The notes under the pieces were generated by a model. That model did not search any database. It worked only from the letters and a program-made list of their open reading frames with translations, and was not told where the DNA came from. Positions 8,253 to 17,429 of a stretch of 64,000 bases of DNA are shown here, in pieces. Source of the DNA: Planctomyces sp. (lineage in GTDB: Bacteria; Planctomycetota; Planctomycetia; Planctomycetales; Planctomycetaceae); contig JAHBXW010000024.1 in NCBI GenBank assembly GCA_019636235.1, positions 1 through 64,000 on the forward strand, written 5' to 3'. The position numbers were made by a program, and so were the translations under genes. Numbering within the stretch: the stretch's first letter is position 1; the number at the start of each line of letters is the position of its first letter.

Positions 8253-9314
8253 ATGACGCCGAACGAACCTTCAATCAGTCGCCGCGCGGCGGTCGGGGCC
8301 TGTCTGGCCGCAGTGGTCGCGCCGCTGCTGCCCTCAACCTCCCGGGCGGATGAAGTCCAGCAGCAACGGGTCGATGCGGCGATCAGCCGTGCGCTTGAGT
8401 ATCTCGCGCAGGAGCAGACGCCGGACGGCTCGTGGCGGCTGGACGGCTATGGCGAGGACACGTCGGGGACATCGCTGGCGGTGATGTCGTTTCTGGCGGC
8501 CGGGCATGTTCCCGACGAGGGGCCGTATGGCGTGCAGATCACGCGCGGCATCCGCTGGGTCTGCGCTCACCAGGAATCGAACGGCATGCTGGTGCACCAC
8601 CGCAGCCACGGGCCGATGTACAGCCACGGCATCAGCACGCTGATGCTGGCGGAATCGCTGGGGATGGTCGGCGAGCACGATGCGCCGGTCGTCCGCCGCG
8701 CTCTGGAACGGGGCATCATGCTGATCCTCGATGCGCAGGCCGTCCGGAAAGAGGCCCGGCACGCCGGGGGCTGGCGGTATCAGGTCGACAGCCGGGACAG
8801 CGACCTGTCGGTGACGGGCTGGCAGGCGCTGTCGCTGCGCGCGGCGAAAGACGCCGGCTGCGACGTGCCGGCCGAGGCGATCGACCGCGCCATCCAGTAC
8901 GTCAAGAACTGCAGCGTGCGGGACAACCGTGGATTCGGGTACGAGCCCGGGCACGGGCAGACGCCCGTCCTGACCGGCACGGGCATCACGTGCCTGGAGG
9001 TCTGCGGCGAACACCGGGCCGAGGAATCGATCGGCGGCGCGGACTGGCTGCTCGCGAACCCCTTGCGGTACGACAGCAACTACTTCTTCTACGGCGTGTA
9101 TTACACCGGAATCGGCATGTCGAAGCTGGGCGGCCATTACGCCGAACGCACGCAGGAGCGCCTGCGGGAATTGCTGCTTCCCGCACAGCAGGCGGACGGC
9201 TGCTGGGAGCCCAAGCACGGAAGCGAACACGGCGCGGGGCGGGTGTACGCGACGAGCCTGGCCGTGCTGGCGCTGACGGTCGAGTACCGCTATCTGCCGA
9301 TCTATCAGCGGTGA
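8253..9314 (+). CDS. Exported terpene-cyclase/prenyltransferase-like toroid-repeat protein
   Basis: 353 residues from the ATG at 8253. The leader contains SRRAAVG followed by a hydrophobic stretch and an SRA-like cleavage region, consistent with Tat or Sec export. The body is built from repeated alpha/alpha-toroid units with QEQTPDGSW, HAGGWRY and QQADGCWEPKHG, the QW-type repeats of the squalene-hopene cyclase and prenyltransferase superfamily. It lacks an evident cyclase DxDD motif, so a catalytic terpene role is unlikely. Related single-domain exported proteins are common in planctomycetes and have no firm function; a binding role at the cell surface is possible. Confidence 0.7.
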   Translation: MTPNEPSISRRAAVGACLAAVVAPLLPSTSRADEVQQQRVDAAISRALEYLAQEQTPDGSWRLDGYGEDTSGTSLAVMSFLAAGHVPDEGPYGVQITRGIRWVCAHQESNGMLVHHRSHGPMYSHGISTLMLAESLGMVGEHDAPVVRRALERGIMLILDAQAVRKEARHAGGWRYQVDSRDSDLSVTGWQALSLRAAKDAGCDVPAEAIDRAIQYVKNCSVRDNRGFGYEPGHGQTPVLTGTGITCLEVCGEHRAEESIGGADWLLANPLRYDSNYFFYGVYYTGIGMSKLGGHYAERTQERLRELLLPAQQADGCWEPKHGSEHGAGRVYATSLAVLALTVEYRYLPIYQR

Positions 9315-9326
9315 ACGGGCGTCCGC

Positions 9327-10529
9327 TCAACCGGAATCGCGAACGTTCCAGGGCGGATAGGATTCGAGCGCCACCCGCTCCAGGCCCAGGAGTCGTTTGA
9401 ACGACACGAATCGCTCGCGCCAGGCCGCCTGCGCGGTGGAGGATGGCTGCTCCCGCAGCACGCCGCGGATCAGCAGGTTCTTCGCCGTGTGCTCGTGTTC
9501 GATGAACTCCAGGACCTGCGTGCGATAGCCGGCGGCTTCGAGCGCCGCGGCGCGGAGCGCGTCGGTCGCCAGGGCGGCGAACCGCTCCTTGAGGATGCCG
9601 TGCGCCTCGATGAGATCCAGCGCGGGGGCTGACATCGACTGGGCGACTTCGTGCTGACAGCAGGGCGCGGCCAGGATGACGCGGGCCTGCCAGCCGACGG
9701 CGCGGGCCAGGGCGGCATCGGTGGCGGTGTCGCAGGCATGCAGCGCGACGGCCAGATCGACGCGGCCCGATGCCGCGACGTCGCCGATCTCGCTGGACTG
9801 GAACGTCAGTCCGCACAGCCCCAGCCGATCAGCGATTGCCTGCGATGCGGCGACCACTTCCGAGGAACGGTCGATCCCCAGAATCTCGACGTCGCGGCCG
9901 TGCACGACGGTCAGCAGGTGATGAATGGCCAGCGTCAGATAGCTCTTGCCGCAGCCGTAATCGACAACCCGCAGCACGCCCTCGGCGGGCAGATCGCGGT
10001 AAATGTCGTCGACGAGTTCCAGGAACCGGTTGATCTGCCGGAACTTGTGAGCCATTGCGGCCCGCACCCGACCGTCGGGCGTCATAATGCCGGCCGCGTG
10101 CAGGAAGGGACAGGGGCGGCCCTCGGGAATCAGATAGCGGCGGGCGACATTGTGTTCTGTCGCTGGCGGCTCGGGACGCGACGGCTTGCGGCGGCGTCCG
10201 CGAGTCTGTCCGGAAGGGAGCGCTGCGAATTCGAAGTCGGCCTCCGTCGTTTGCAGGTTCAACTGCCGGAACCGACCGGGGAACTCCCGTTCCAGGCGGT
10301 CCGCGCTCGCGGCGGCGCTGAGATTCTGATGCAGCTCCTTCGGGCCGCGGCGCTCCGCCCATTGGAACTGCAGCTCCCCGCGGAGCGCGACCGGCCGCAG
10401 CGTGATCTTGCTGACGGCGCTGTCGGGTTCAGCGGGCCGGCTGAGAACGCCGCGGACGAGCGTGCCGCTGGCGAATGCCGCGCGGCATTCCGCGAGCCAG
10501 TCGAGGGACGGAGCGGGTTTTCGGTTCAC
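9327..10529 (-). CDS. Class I SAM-dependent methyltransferase (Methyltransf_32-like)
   Basis: 400 residues. The SAM-binding domain occupies the C-terminal half: VVDYGCGKSY (motif I), ILGIDRS (motif II) and VALHACDTATD, followed by APCCQHEV, the Cys-rich motif of the METTL25/Methyltransf_32-type enzymes. The N-terminal 150 residues are not conserved in any family I recognise, and a basic linker (GRRRKPSR) precedes HNVARRYLI. The substrate, possibly RNA or protein, cannot be deduced. It is convergent with the toroid gene (12-bp gap) and divergent from lutB. Confidence 0.75.
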   Translation of the reverse strand: MNRKPAPSLDWLAECRAAFASGTLVRGVLSRPAEPDSAVSKITLRPVALRGELQFQWAERRGPKELHQNLSAAASADRLEREFPGRFRQLNLQTTEADFEFAALPSGQTRGRRRKPSRPEPPATEHNVARRYLIPEGRPCPFLHAAGIMTPDGRVRAAMAHKFRQINRFLELVDDIYRDLPAEGVLRVVDYGCGKSYLTLAIHHLLTVVHGRDVEILGIDRSSEVVAASQAIADRLGLCGLTFQSSEIGDVAASGRVDLAVALHACDTATDAALARAVGWQARVILAAPCCQHEVAQSMSAPALDLIEAHGILKERFAALATDALRAAALEAAGYRTQVLEFIEHEHTAKNLLIRGVLREQPSSTAQAAWRERFVSFKRLLGLERVALESYPPWNVRDSG

Positions 10530-10662
10530 ACGTTGCTCGGAGGGACCGCGGCGGGAGACGACATTGAAGGCAAAGGCGTACGGCGGGGTTGCGGCCCGCG
10601 AGGCGCCGGGGATTGTACGCGGAACGGCGCTGCGGGTTCAGTCGCGGGAGGCCGGCGGCGGC

Positions 10663-10690
10663 GCGGGCCTGCCGTCGCGGGCCTGCCGTC
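10663..10690. repeat. Tandem 14-bp duplication upstream of lutB
   Basis: GCGGGCCTGCCGTC occurs twice head to tail (10663-10676 and 10677-10690) and is followed by a partial third copy, GCGG. It lies just upstream of the -10-like TATACT at 10720. It could be a slipped-strand duplication or a repeated protein-binding site. Confidence 0.7.
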
Positions 10691-10719
10691 GCGGTTTCGT
10701 GGCCGGCGTGGAAACCGTC

Positions 10720-10725
10720 TATACT
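10720..10725 (+). promoter_or_regulatory. Candidate -10 box for lutB
   Basis: TATACT lies 62 bp before the lutB start. The matching -35 region (TTCGTG at 10696-10701, 18-bp spacing) is poor, so an activator may be needed. The 14-bp tandem repeat sits immediately upstream, where an activator site would be expected. Confidence 0.3.
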
Positions 10726-10787
10726 CGCGTGAGCGATTCGTCTCGCCATCCTTTGCATCCGTCCCGCCGCTGTTCCCCACGCTCCGC

Positions 10788-12179
10788 ATGTCCGCGCCTG
10801 CTCCCGTCAGTCATCCCGTCGCCGCGGACCGGTTCATTGCCGACCGCGCCCGTGCTCACTGGCACGATCAGGCGCTGTGGTTCGTCCGCGCGAAACGGGA
10901 CCGCGCCGCCGCCGCCTTGACCGAATGGGAGCAGCTCCGGGAGGCGGCGTCGCAGATCAAGCAGCACACGCTGTCGCGGCTGGCCGATTATCTGGAGGAG
11001 TTCGAGCGGAACGCGACGGCCCGCGGCGCGGTCGTACACTTCGCGAAGGACGCCGCCGAGCACAACGAGATCGTGCTGGGCATCCTTCAGCGGCAGGGCG
11101 CGCGGCGGATCGTCAAAAGCAAATCGATGCTGACGGAGGAGTGCCATCTCAATCCGTTTCTGGAGCGGCACGGCGTCGAGGTCGTGGACACCGATCTCGG
11201 CGAATGGATCGTGCAGTTGCGGGAGGAGCCGCCGAGCCACATCGTGCTGCCGGCGATCCACACCCGGCGGGAGGAGATCGGGGAGCTGTTTCACGAGAAG
11301 ATCGGCACGGAGGCGGGCGCGACCGATCCGGCGTATCTGACGCACGCGGCGCGGCTGCACCTGCGGCAGAAGTTTCTGAGCGCGGAGGCTGGCATCACGG
11401 GCGTGAATTTCGCGATCGCGGAGACCGGCGGGTTTGTGGTCTGCACGAACGAAGGGAACGCGGACCTGGGGACGTCGTTGCCCCCGGTGCACATCGCCTG
11501 CATGGGCATCGAAAAGCTGATTCCCCGCGCGCAGGACCTGCCCGTGTTCCTGCGGCTGCTGGCGCGGTCGGCCACAGGTCAGCCCATCACCACCTATTCA
11601 ACGCATTTCTGCGGCCCCCGAGCGGCGGGCTGTGTGCAACACATCGTGATCGTCGACAACGGGCGCAGCGCGATCCTCGCCGACCCGGACTTTCGGCGTT
11701 CGCTGAACTGCATCCGCTGCGGGGCCTGCATGAACACCTGCCCGGTGTATCGCCGCAGCGGCGGGCACAGTTACCAGGCGGTCGTTCCCGGCCCGATCGG
11801 TTCGATTCTGGCGCCGTCTCAGGATCCCGCGCGGCATGCCAGCCTGCCGCATGCCTGCTCGCTGTGCGGGTCGTGCAGCGACGTCTGCCCGGTGAAGATC
11901 GATCTGCACCTGCAGCTCTACACGTGGCGGAATCGGCTGGTGCTGAAGGGACTGTTGCCGCGGACGAAGCGCTGGTCAATGCGGGCGGCGTCGGTCGTGC
12001 TGAGGAGTCCGCGGTTGTTTTCCGTCGCGGGGGGGATGGCGCGGTTCTGGCTGCGGCATCTTCCGCGAGCGCTGGTCTACAACCGGTGGAATCCCTGGGG
12101 ACGGCAGCGGGAATTGCCAGAGGCGCCCGCGCGAAGTTTCCGACAGTTGTACGCGGAACGGCAGCGGAAGGACTCGTAG
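10788..12179 (+). CDS. lutB: Iron-sulfur lactate-utilisation protein LutB (LldF/YkgF family)
   Basis: 463 residues from the ATG at 10788. The N-terminal LUD domain has KSKSMLTEE and ETGGFVVCTNEGNADLGTSLP. The C-terminal part carries two 4Fe-4S motifs, CIRCGACMNTCP (from C308) and CSLCGSCSDVCP (about 356-367). LutB works with LutA and LutC in the L-lactate oxidase complex that gives pyruvate. Neither partner is adjacent; the neighbours are a methyltransferase and a glycosyltransferase. In planctomycetes lutB and lutC can be unlinked or divergent. The PEP synthase gene 2.4 kb away would suit a lactate-to-pyruvate-to-PEP route, but that is only proximity. Confidence 0.9.
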   Translation: MSAPAPVSHPVAADRFIADRARAHWHDQALWFVRAKRDRAAAALTEWEQLREAASQIKQHTLSRLADYLEEFERNATARGAVVHFAKDAAEHNEIVLGILQRQGARRIVKSKSMLTEECHLNPFLERHGVEVVDTDLGEWIVQLREEPPSHIVLPAIHTRREEIGELFHEKIGTEAGATDPAYLTHAARLHLRQKFLSAEAGITGVNFAIAETGGFVVCTNEGNADLGTSLPPVHIACMGIEKLIPRAQDLPVFLRLLARSATGQPITTYSTHFCGPRAAGCVQHIVIVDNGRSAILADPDFRRSLNCIRCGACMNTCPVYRRSGGHSYQAVVPGPIGSILAPSQDPARHASLPHACSLCGSCSDVCPVKIDLHLQLYTWRNRLVLKGLLPRTKRWSMRAASVVLRSPRLFSVAGGMARFWLRHLPRALVYNRWNPWGRQRELPEAPARSFRQLYAERQRKDS

Positions 12180-12190
12180 CGAACGGCGAC

Positions 12191-13486
12191 TCAGGCCGCG
12201 GTCCGGGACGAAAGCATGCGTTCGAGAATCAGCACGGTTTGCCGGGCGAGCGCCGCGGGAGAATGACGTTCGCGTACGGCCGCGTAACCGCGCCGACCGG
12301 CCTCACGGCGCTGGTCCGGCTGTTCCAGGACCCGCTGCAGCTGCTCGGCCAGTGCGCCCGGATTGCGGGGTTCGACGAGCCAGCCCCCCTCGGTGCTTTC
12401 AATGAGTTCCGGGAACGAGCCATGCGCCGGCTGGACGACGGGGACGCCGTTCGCGAGCGATTCGAGGACGTACAGACCCTTGGGTTCGAGGAACTCGGTC
12501 GGGACGGAGACGACGTCGCAGCGGCGGAAGAAATCGACCTTTCCGGCGAGCGTGTCCGGGCTGCCGACGTGCTGGAATCCGTCTCCCCAATTGCGGACTG
12601 TCTCGCGGATGCTGTCGAAGTATTCGGAGTGCTGACGCCCCAGGTAACCTCCGACGAGCAGCCGCACATCGGGCCGTCGCAGGCGGAGGATGTCGACAGC
12701 GTCGACGAGGTTTCGCAGACCTTTCTCGGGCGCGATCCGGGCGAAGTAGCCAATCGTCGGCGGCTGGCCCGTTTCGTCGCGCGGCCGTCCGCCGTGCTCC
12801 GAGGCGTCGATCGACAGCGGCAGCGTCTCAAATGCCTCCAGCGGCAGGGACAGGTACTTTGCCATGTAGTCACGATAGAAGTGCGTATGGGTGAGGCAGG
12901 CGTCGAATTGCCGGGCCCTCATGCCTGTCGCCGTGATGGCCGCCTGTTTGTGTGAAGGGGGCAAACCGTCGAGGAACACGTCGTCCCCCTGCAGCACGAC
13001 GAGGACGGGGCCGGAGAAGGACTGTCGGAGCGCGCCGACCGCGCCTCCGAGGAGCGCGTTGCTGAAGATGACGATGTCGGGCCGGAGCTGCTCCCCGAGG
13101 AACGCGGCCAGTTCCTGAACGGCGGCGGCATGCGGTCCGGCATCCCCGTCGAGCATGCCCAGGGTCAGGTCGCCGAGCTGGGCGGCATCGTTGCTGCCGG
13201 ACATCCGGGAGAGGAGGTTGAGGATGCCGGGCCGGTCGAGCCAGCGTTTCAGAGGCCGGGGGATGGCGCGCCAGATGCGGGACGTCGCGTTCAGGTAGAC
13301 GTTCAACCCGCCGAAGAAAACGCGCGAGCCGGAGGCGTTCGGCTCATCGACGCGGATGGGCGTGTACGTCGGAACGAGAGAGACCTCGTGTCCGGCGGCG
13401 TGCAGCGCCCGCGCCCAGGAATTGTCGTGCATGCACGACCCGCAGAACATCCCCGCGCCGCCGGCCGTCACGATCGCGATGTGCAT
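12191..13486 (-). CDS. Glycosyltransferase family 4 protein
   Basis: 431 residues from the ATG at 13486; an in-frame ATG at 13528 would add 14 residues that look unrelated. The N-terminal acceptor domain begins MHIAIVTAGG and has GMFCGSCMHDN. The C-terminal GT-B half has IGYFARIAPEKGL, the donor-site segment EFLEPKGLYVLESLANGVPVV (an E-x7-E motif) and PAHGSFPELIE. Enzymes of this type transfer sugars from nucleotide donors with retention, usually in surface glycan synthesis. No other glycan genes are adjacent. It is convergent with lutB, 11 bp apart. Confidence 0.85.
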   Translation of the reverse strand: MHIAIVTAGGAGMFCGSCMHDNSWARALHAAGHEVSLVPTYTPIRVDEPNASGSRVFFGGLNVYLNATSRIWRAIPRPLKRWLDRPGILNLLSRMSGSNDAAQLGDLTLGMLDGDAGPHAAAVQELAAFLGEQLRPDIVIFSNALLGGAVGALRQSFSGPVLVVLQGDDVFLDGLPPSHKQAAITATGMRARQFDACLTHTHFYRDYMAKYLSLPLEAFETLPLSIDASEHGGRPRDETGQPPTIGYFARIAPEKGLRNLVDAVDILRLRRPDVRLLVGGYLGRQHSEYFDSIRETVRNWGDGFQHVGSPDTLAGKVDFFRRCDVVSVPTEFLEPKGLYVLESLANGVPVVQPAHGSFPELIESTEGGWLVEPRNPGALAEQLQRVLEQPDQRREAGRRGYAAVRERHSPAALARQTVLILERMLSSRTAA

Positions 13487-13614
13487 GTTGGCAGGAACGG
13501 AGGATTGACGGGGCGGCGGACGACGCATCCAACCCTATCGCGGGCGCTGGAAACGTCAACGTTCGATCCCTTCGGCGGATTTGTCGTTTCGTCGTCGAGA
13601 GGGCGAAACTGGCC

Positions 13615-13645
13615 GTGACATCCGTCCCGGCGGATACGTTATTAT
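13615..13645 (+). promoter_or_regulatory. Candidate promoter for the HDOD gene
   Basis: GTGACA (13615-13620) and TATTAT (13640-13645) are separated by 19 bp, 64 bp before the HDOD start codon. Each hexamer matches the sigma-70 consensus at 5/6; the spacing is long. Confidence 0.3.
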
Positions 13646-13708
13646 CCCCGCGCAGCTCGCGGGCATTGGGGGGGCGAGCGTCAATGCGGCCTTGACGGAG
13701 TCCGATCC

Positions 13709-14602
13709 ATGGGCGAACAGGAATTTGAAACGCCGGTTCCGGCGGACCTCATTCAGCGATTGCGGCGGAAAGTCTACAACCTGCAGATGCTTCCGGCGGT
13801 GGCCATGCAGGCGCTCGAGCTGGCGCAGGACCCGGATTGCTCGATCGCCGAGCTGACGCGGATCGTCGAGCAGGACCTCAAACTGAGCACGTTCGTACTG
13901 CGGGTGGCCAACAGCGCCCTGTATGCGGGCCCCACGGCGGTGGCGAGCCTGCCGCAGGCGATTTCCTGGCTGGGGCTGCGGCAATGCCGGGAGTTCATCC
14001 TGTCGGCGGGGATGGACAGCCTGAGCGCCCGGCTGACGGGGGACCTGCGATCCAGACGCGAGCTGCTGACGCGTCACGGACTGTTGACCGGTCTGATCGC
14101 GGCGCGGATCAATCGTCAGTTGTCGCTGGGCTTCGAAGGGGAGGAGTTTACGGCGGGTCTGCTGCACGACATGGGCCGGACGCTGCTGGCGATCGCCGTG
14201 CCGGAGCGGTTCCGTTCGATCGATCCGCTGGACTTTCATGAGGCGGACGACATCGAGCGCCGTGAGCACTCAATGATCGGGACGTCGCACACGAATTTCG
14301 GCGAGTGGTTCGCGCAGTGGAATGAGTTGCCGGAGGCGCTGGTCGTGGCGATCCGGCATCACCATTCGCCGGGCCGGGCGCCGGCCCACACACGGCTCGC
14401 GGCGCTGACGGCCGTAGCCGACCAGATCGCCAATCACATCCAGCGGGCCGAACCGGCCGACGCCGTCGACTGGGGCACGAACTCCGCGTTGCGGCTGCTG
14501 GAAGAGTCCGGCGCCGCGCACGCCGTCCTCCGCGTGCGACAGGCGATGGAGACGCTGACTGTGGAATGTCCGAACGCCGCGGATTCGATCCTGGCGGCGT
14601 GA
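13709..14602 (+). CDS. HDOD-domain protein
   Basis: 297 residues. The HDOD domain covers about residues 20-220: LPAVAMQALELAQD, the segment VEQDLKLSTFVLRVANSALY and a later ELL-HGLLTGLIAARI helix. GLLHDMGRTLL resembles the HD motif but the phosphodiesterase metal set is incomplete, as usual for HDOD proteins. The family is linked to signal transduction, often with two-component or cyclic-di-GMP systems; no receiver or GGDEF domain is present. It is convergent with ppsA, 24 bp apart. Confidence 0.85.
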   Translation: MGEQEFETPVPADLIQRLRRKVYNLQMLPAVAMQALELAQDPDCSIAELTRIVEQDLKLSTFVLRVANSALYAGPTAVASLPQAISWLGLRQCREFILSAGMDSLSARLTGDLRSRRELLTRHGLLTGLIAARINRQLSLGFEGEEFTAGLLHDMGRTLLAIAVPERFRSIDPLDFHEADDIERREHSMIGTSHTNFGEWFAQWNELPEALVVAIRHHHSPGRAPAHTRLAALTAVADQIANHIQRAEPADAVDWGTNSALRLLEESGAAHAVLRVRQAMETLTVECPNAADSILAA

Positions 14603-14626
14603 CGCCCAGCGAGCCCTCAGGACAAG

Positions 14627-17062
14627 TCAACCGGCCGACGTTCCGACCGTTGCCGAATGGATGCCAGCCTCCGCGGCAAGGACCCGCGCGGTCGTCTTCA
14701 GCACGGCATCGGGGTTCAGCGAAATGCTGTCGATGCCCTCGTGGACAAGAAACTCCGCGAATTCGGGATAGTCGCTGGGAGCTTGACCGCAGATGCCGAT
14801 CTTCCGGCCCTTGCTGCGGGCCGCGCGGATCACCTGCGCGATCATGCCCGTCACCGCTGGATTCCGTTCGTCGAACACATGCGCGACGATCTCGGAATCG
14901 CGGTCCACGCCCAGGATGAGCTGCGTCAGGTCGTTCGAGCCGATGGAGAATCCGTCGAAGATCTCGGCGAACTGGTCCGCCAGGATCACATTGCTGGGAA
15001 TTTCGCACATCACATACAGCTCGAGTCCGCGTTCCCCCTGGACGAGTCCATTCTCGCGCAGGACTGCGATCACCTTGCGCCCTTCCTCGACGGTCCGGCA
15101 GAACGGCACCATGAGTTTGACGTTCTCAAGGCCGATCTCTTCGCGCACCTTCCGCATCGCCCGGCATTCGAGGTCGAACCCTGCGCGGTATCGCGAGTCG
15201 TAATAGCGCGATGCCCCGCGGAAGCCCAGCATCGGATTCTCCTCCTCCGGTTCGAAATCCCGGCCGCCGATCAGGTTGGCGTATTCGTTGGTCTTGAAAT
15301 CGCTGAGGCGGACGATGACGTCCCGGGGGTGGAACGCCGCGGCGATGGTGGCGACGCCCTCGGCCAGCCGGTCCACGAAGAATTGCGGCTTGTCTGGGCT
15401 GCCAACAGTCAGGCGGGCGATCTGCGCGCGGACTTCCGGATCGGTCAGCCGATCGAAGTTCACCAGCGCAAGCGGGTGTATGCGGACCGACGTGTTGATG
15501 ATGAACTCGAGGCGAGCGAGCCCCACGCCGTCGTTCGGAAGTTGCGACAGGCGGAAAGCCTCCTCCGGGTTTCCGACATTCATCATGATCTTCGTCCGCG
15601 GCCGGCGCTGATCGGTCAGGTCGATCCGCTCGACGTCGAACGCCAGGCGGCCGTCGTAGACGCGTCCCTGCTCCCCTTCGGCGCAGCTGACGGTGACGGG
15701 AATGCCGTCGTGGAGCCGCTGCGTCGCATGATCGGCCCCGATGACCGCGGGCAGCCCGAGTTCGCGGCTGACGATGGCGGCGTGGCAGGTGCGTCCTCCC
15801 CGATTGGTGACCAGCGCCGCGGCGCGCTTCATGGTCGGTTCCCAGTCGGGATCGGTCTTGTCGCTGACGAGCACCTCGCCGGGCCGAAACTCGCTAAGCT
15901 GCGAGACGGATTCGATAACTCGCACCGGCCCCGCGGCGATCTTCTCGCCGATGCTGCGCCCGCTGACGAGCACGTTTCCCGATTCGCGAAGCCGGTAGAT
16001 CTCGATCGACTTGGGACTGCGGCCGGACTGCACCGTCTCGGGACGCGCCTGCAGGATGAACAGCTCTCCGGTGCGGCCATCGCGAGCCCATTCCAGGTCC
16101 ATTGGCGAAGGCTGGCCGCGCTTGCGCGAATAGTGTTCTTCAATCAGGCAGGCCCAGCGCGCGAGAGCCAGGACGTCGTCGTCGCCAATCGAAAAACGAG
16201 CCCGGTCAGCCGCCGGGACCGGGACGTTCCGCGTCATGCGGCCGCCCCCTTCGTCGTACACCAGCTGGAACTCCTTGCTGCCCAGCCGGCGCTTCAGGAT
16301 CGGCCGCAGGCCTTCGCGAAGCATGGGCTTGAACACGGTGAATTCATCGGGGTTCACCGACCCCTGGACGATGTTCTCGCCCAGGCCGTAGGAGGAGTTG
16401 ATGAGCACGACGTCCGGGAAGCCCGTCTCGGTGTCGATCGTGAACATCACGCCGGACGATCCCAGATCGCTGCGCACCATCTGCTGGACGCCAATCGACA
16501 GCGCTACGCGGAAGTGATCGAAACCCTTGTCGACGCGGTATGAGATCGCGCGGTCTGTGAACAGCGACGCGAAGCATCTTCGGCAGGCGTCAAGCAATGG
16601 GCCGCGGCCCCGGACGTTCAGGTACGATTCCTGCTGCCCGGCAAAGCTCGCGTCCGGCAGATCCTCGGCGGTGGCGCTGCTCCGCACGGCGACATCGAGC
16701 GGCCCGCCATGCGGAGCGCTCAGTCGCTCATAGGCTTCGCTGATGGCCCGTTCGAGATCTCCCGGCAGCGGCACGGACAGGATCGCTTCCCGCACTCTGC
16801 GGCCCCGCGACTGGAGATTCTCGATGTCGTGCGTGTCGAGGCCGCGCAGCATGTCTGGAATTCTGCGATCGAGCTCCGTCGAACGCAGCAGATGCCGGTA
16901 GGCCTCAGCCGTGATCGCGAATCCCGGAGGCACCCTGACCCCCGCCGACGACAGTTCGCGCAGCATCTCTCCCAGCGATGCGTTCTTGCCTCCCACGAGG
17001 GGCACGTCCTCGATGCGGAGAGTCGCGAAGTCGCGGACAAAGGGCGATGGTGCAGGAGTCAT
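14627..17062 (-). CDS. ppsA: Phosphoenolpyruvate synthase
   Basis: 811 residues from the ATG at 17062, close to the size of characterised PpsA (about 790); a longer frame to 17200 adds a low-complexity tail. Order: pyruvate/ATP-binding domain (PLVGGKNASLGEML at about residue 20, VRSSATAEDLPDASFAGQQ-type region), mobile phosphohistidine domain with GGRTCHAAIVSREL (His about 426), and PEP-binding TIM barrel with FEINTSV-like and SIGSNDLTQ motifs and the active-site Cys in ICGQAPSD. It converts pyruvate, ATP and water to PEP, AMP and phosphate, the entry to gluconeogenesis from C3 acids. PpdK (pyruvate phosphate dikinase) is excluded by length and by the SND motif context. Confidence 0.95.
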   Translation of the reverse strand: MTPAPSPFVRDFATLRIEDVPLVGGKNASLGEMLRELSSAGVRVPPGFAITAEAYRHLLRSTELDRRIPDMLRGLDTHDIENLQSRGRRVREAILSVPLPGDLERAISEAYERLSAPHGGPLDVAVRSSATAEDLPDASFAGQQESYLNVRGRGPLLDACRRCFASLFTDRAISYRVDKGFDHFRVALSIGVQQMVRSDLGSSGVMFTIDTETGFPDVVLINSSYGLGENIVQGSVNPDEFTVFKPMLREGLRPILKRRLGSKEFQLVYDEGGGRMTRNVPVPAADRARFSIGDDDVLALARWACLIEEHYSRKRGQPSPMDLEWARDGRTGELFILQARPETVQSGRSPKSIEIYRLRESGNVLVSGRSIGEKIAAGPVRVIESVSQLSEFRPGEVLVSDKTDPDWEPTMKRAAALVTNRGGRTCHAAIVSRELGLPAVIGADHATQRLHDGIPVTVSCAEGEQGRVYDGRLAFDVERIDLTDQRRPRTKIMMNVGNPEEAFRLSQLPNDGVGLARLEFIINTSVRIHPLALVNFDRLTDPEVRAQIARLTVGSPDKPQFFVDRLAEGVATIAAAFHPRDVIVRLSDFKTNEYANLIGGRDFEPEEENPMLGFRGASRYYDSRYRAGFDLECRAMRKVREEIGLENVKLMVPFCRTVEEGRKVIAVLRENGLVQGERGLELYVMCEIPSNVILADQFAEIFDGFSIGSNDLTQLILGVDRDSEIVAHVFDERNPAVTGMIAQVIRAARSKGRKIGICGQAPSDYPEFAEFLVHEGIDSISLNPDAVLKTTARVLAAEAGIHSATVGTSAG

Positions 17063-17429
17063 GACTCGGGTCGCTCCTGGCGGCGGTCGCGCTTTGCGGA
17101 CAACCGCCGCCCGATCGTGTGGCGGCGAACGTGCCGCGCTCAGGCGGCGCTGGGTCCGAGTTGCAGGCTGCGTGCCGGGGGACGACGTTCGTCGGATCAT
17201 TGCGTCGGCCTGCGCGGACGTTCATTCCACGGGTGACCGGCGTGCGGTTCCGCACAGGTCACGTGCGATGTTCGCACAGTCCGCGCGAAGCGGCAGGCGC
17301 GGAGGCGGGTCGGGAGGCTGCATTCGGTCCGCCCAACCGGGTTGGCTCTCAGGCATAGCAATTGCCCGATCTACTGGAGGAACGCAACGCGGCCTGTTCC
17401 GCGAGCGATTTCCGAGTTCATTCAAAGCC
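17063..17429. other. Divergent intergenic region between ppsA and the thioredoxin-CcdA gene
   Basis: 367 bp without a credible gene. It must hold the promoters of both divergent genes. The only ordered structure I see is the pair of palindromes at 17242-17277, listed separately. Confidence 0.6.
17242..17277. promoter_or_regulatory. Two similar palindromes spaced by two helical turns
   Basis: GTGCGG-TT-CCGCAC (17242-17255) and GTGCGA-TGT-TCGCAC (17263-17277) share the half-site GTGCGR/YCGCAC. Their starts are 21 bp apart, so both would face the same side of the helix. They lie about 150 bp upstream of the thioredoxin-CcdA gene and 180 bp upstream of ppsA. The form fits a dimeric repressor or activator binding cooperatively; the regulator is unknown. 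Confidence 0.45.

Noticed and set aside
9651-10787. Plus-strand frame continuous with lutB and antisense to the methyltransferase gene
   Set aside because: The recognisable LUD-domain protein begins at 10788; the upstream part is shadow sequence of the methyltransferase.
14657-16543. Plus-strand open frame of over 600 codons opposite ppsA
   Set aside because: It is antisense to a clear PEP synthase and shows no motif.
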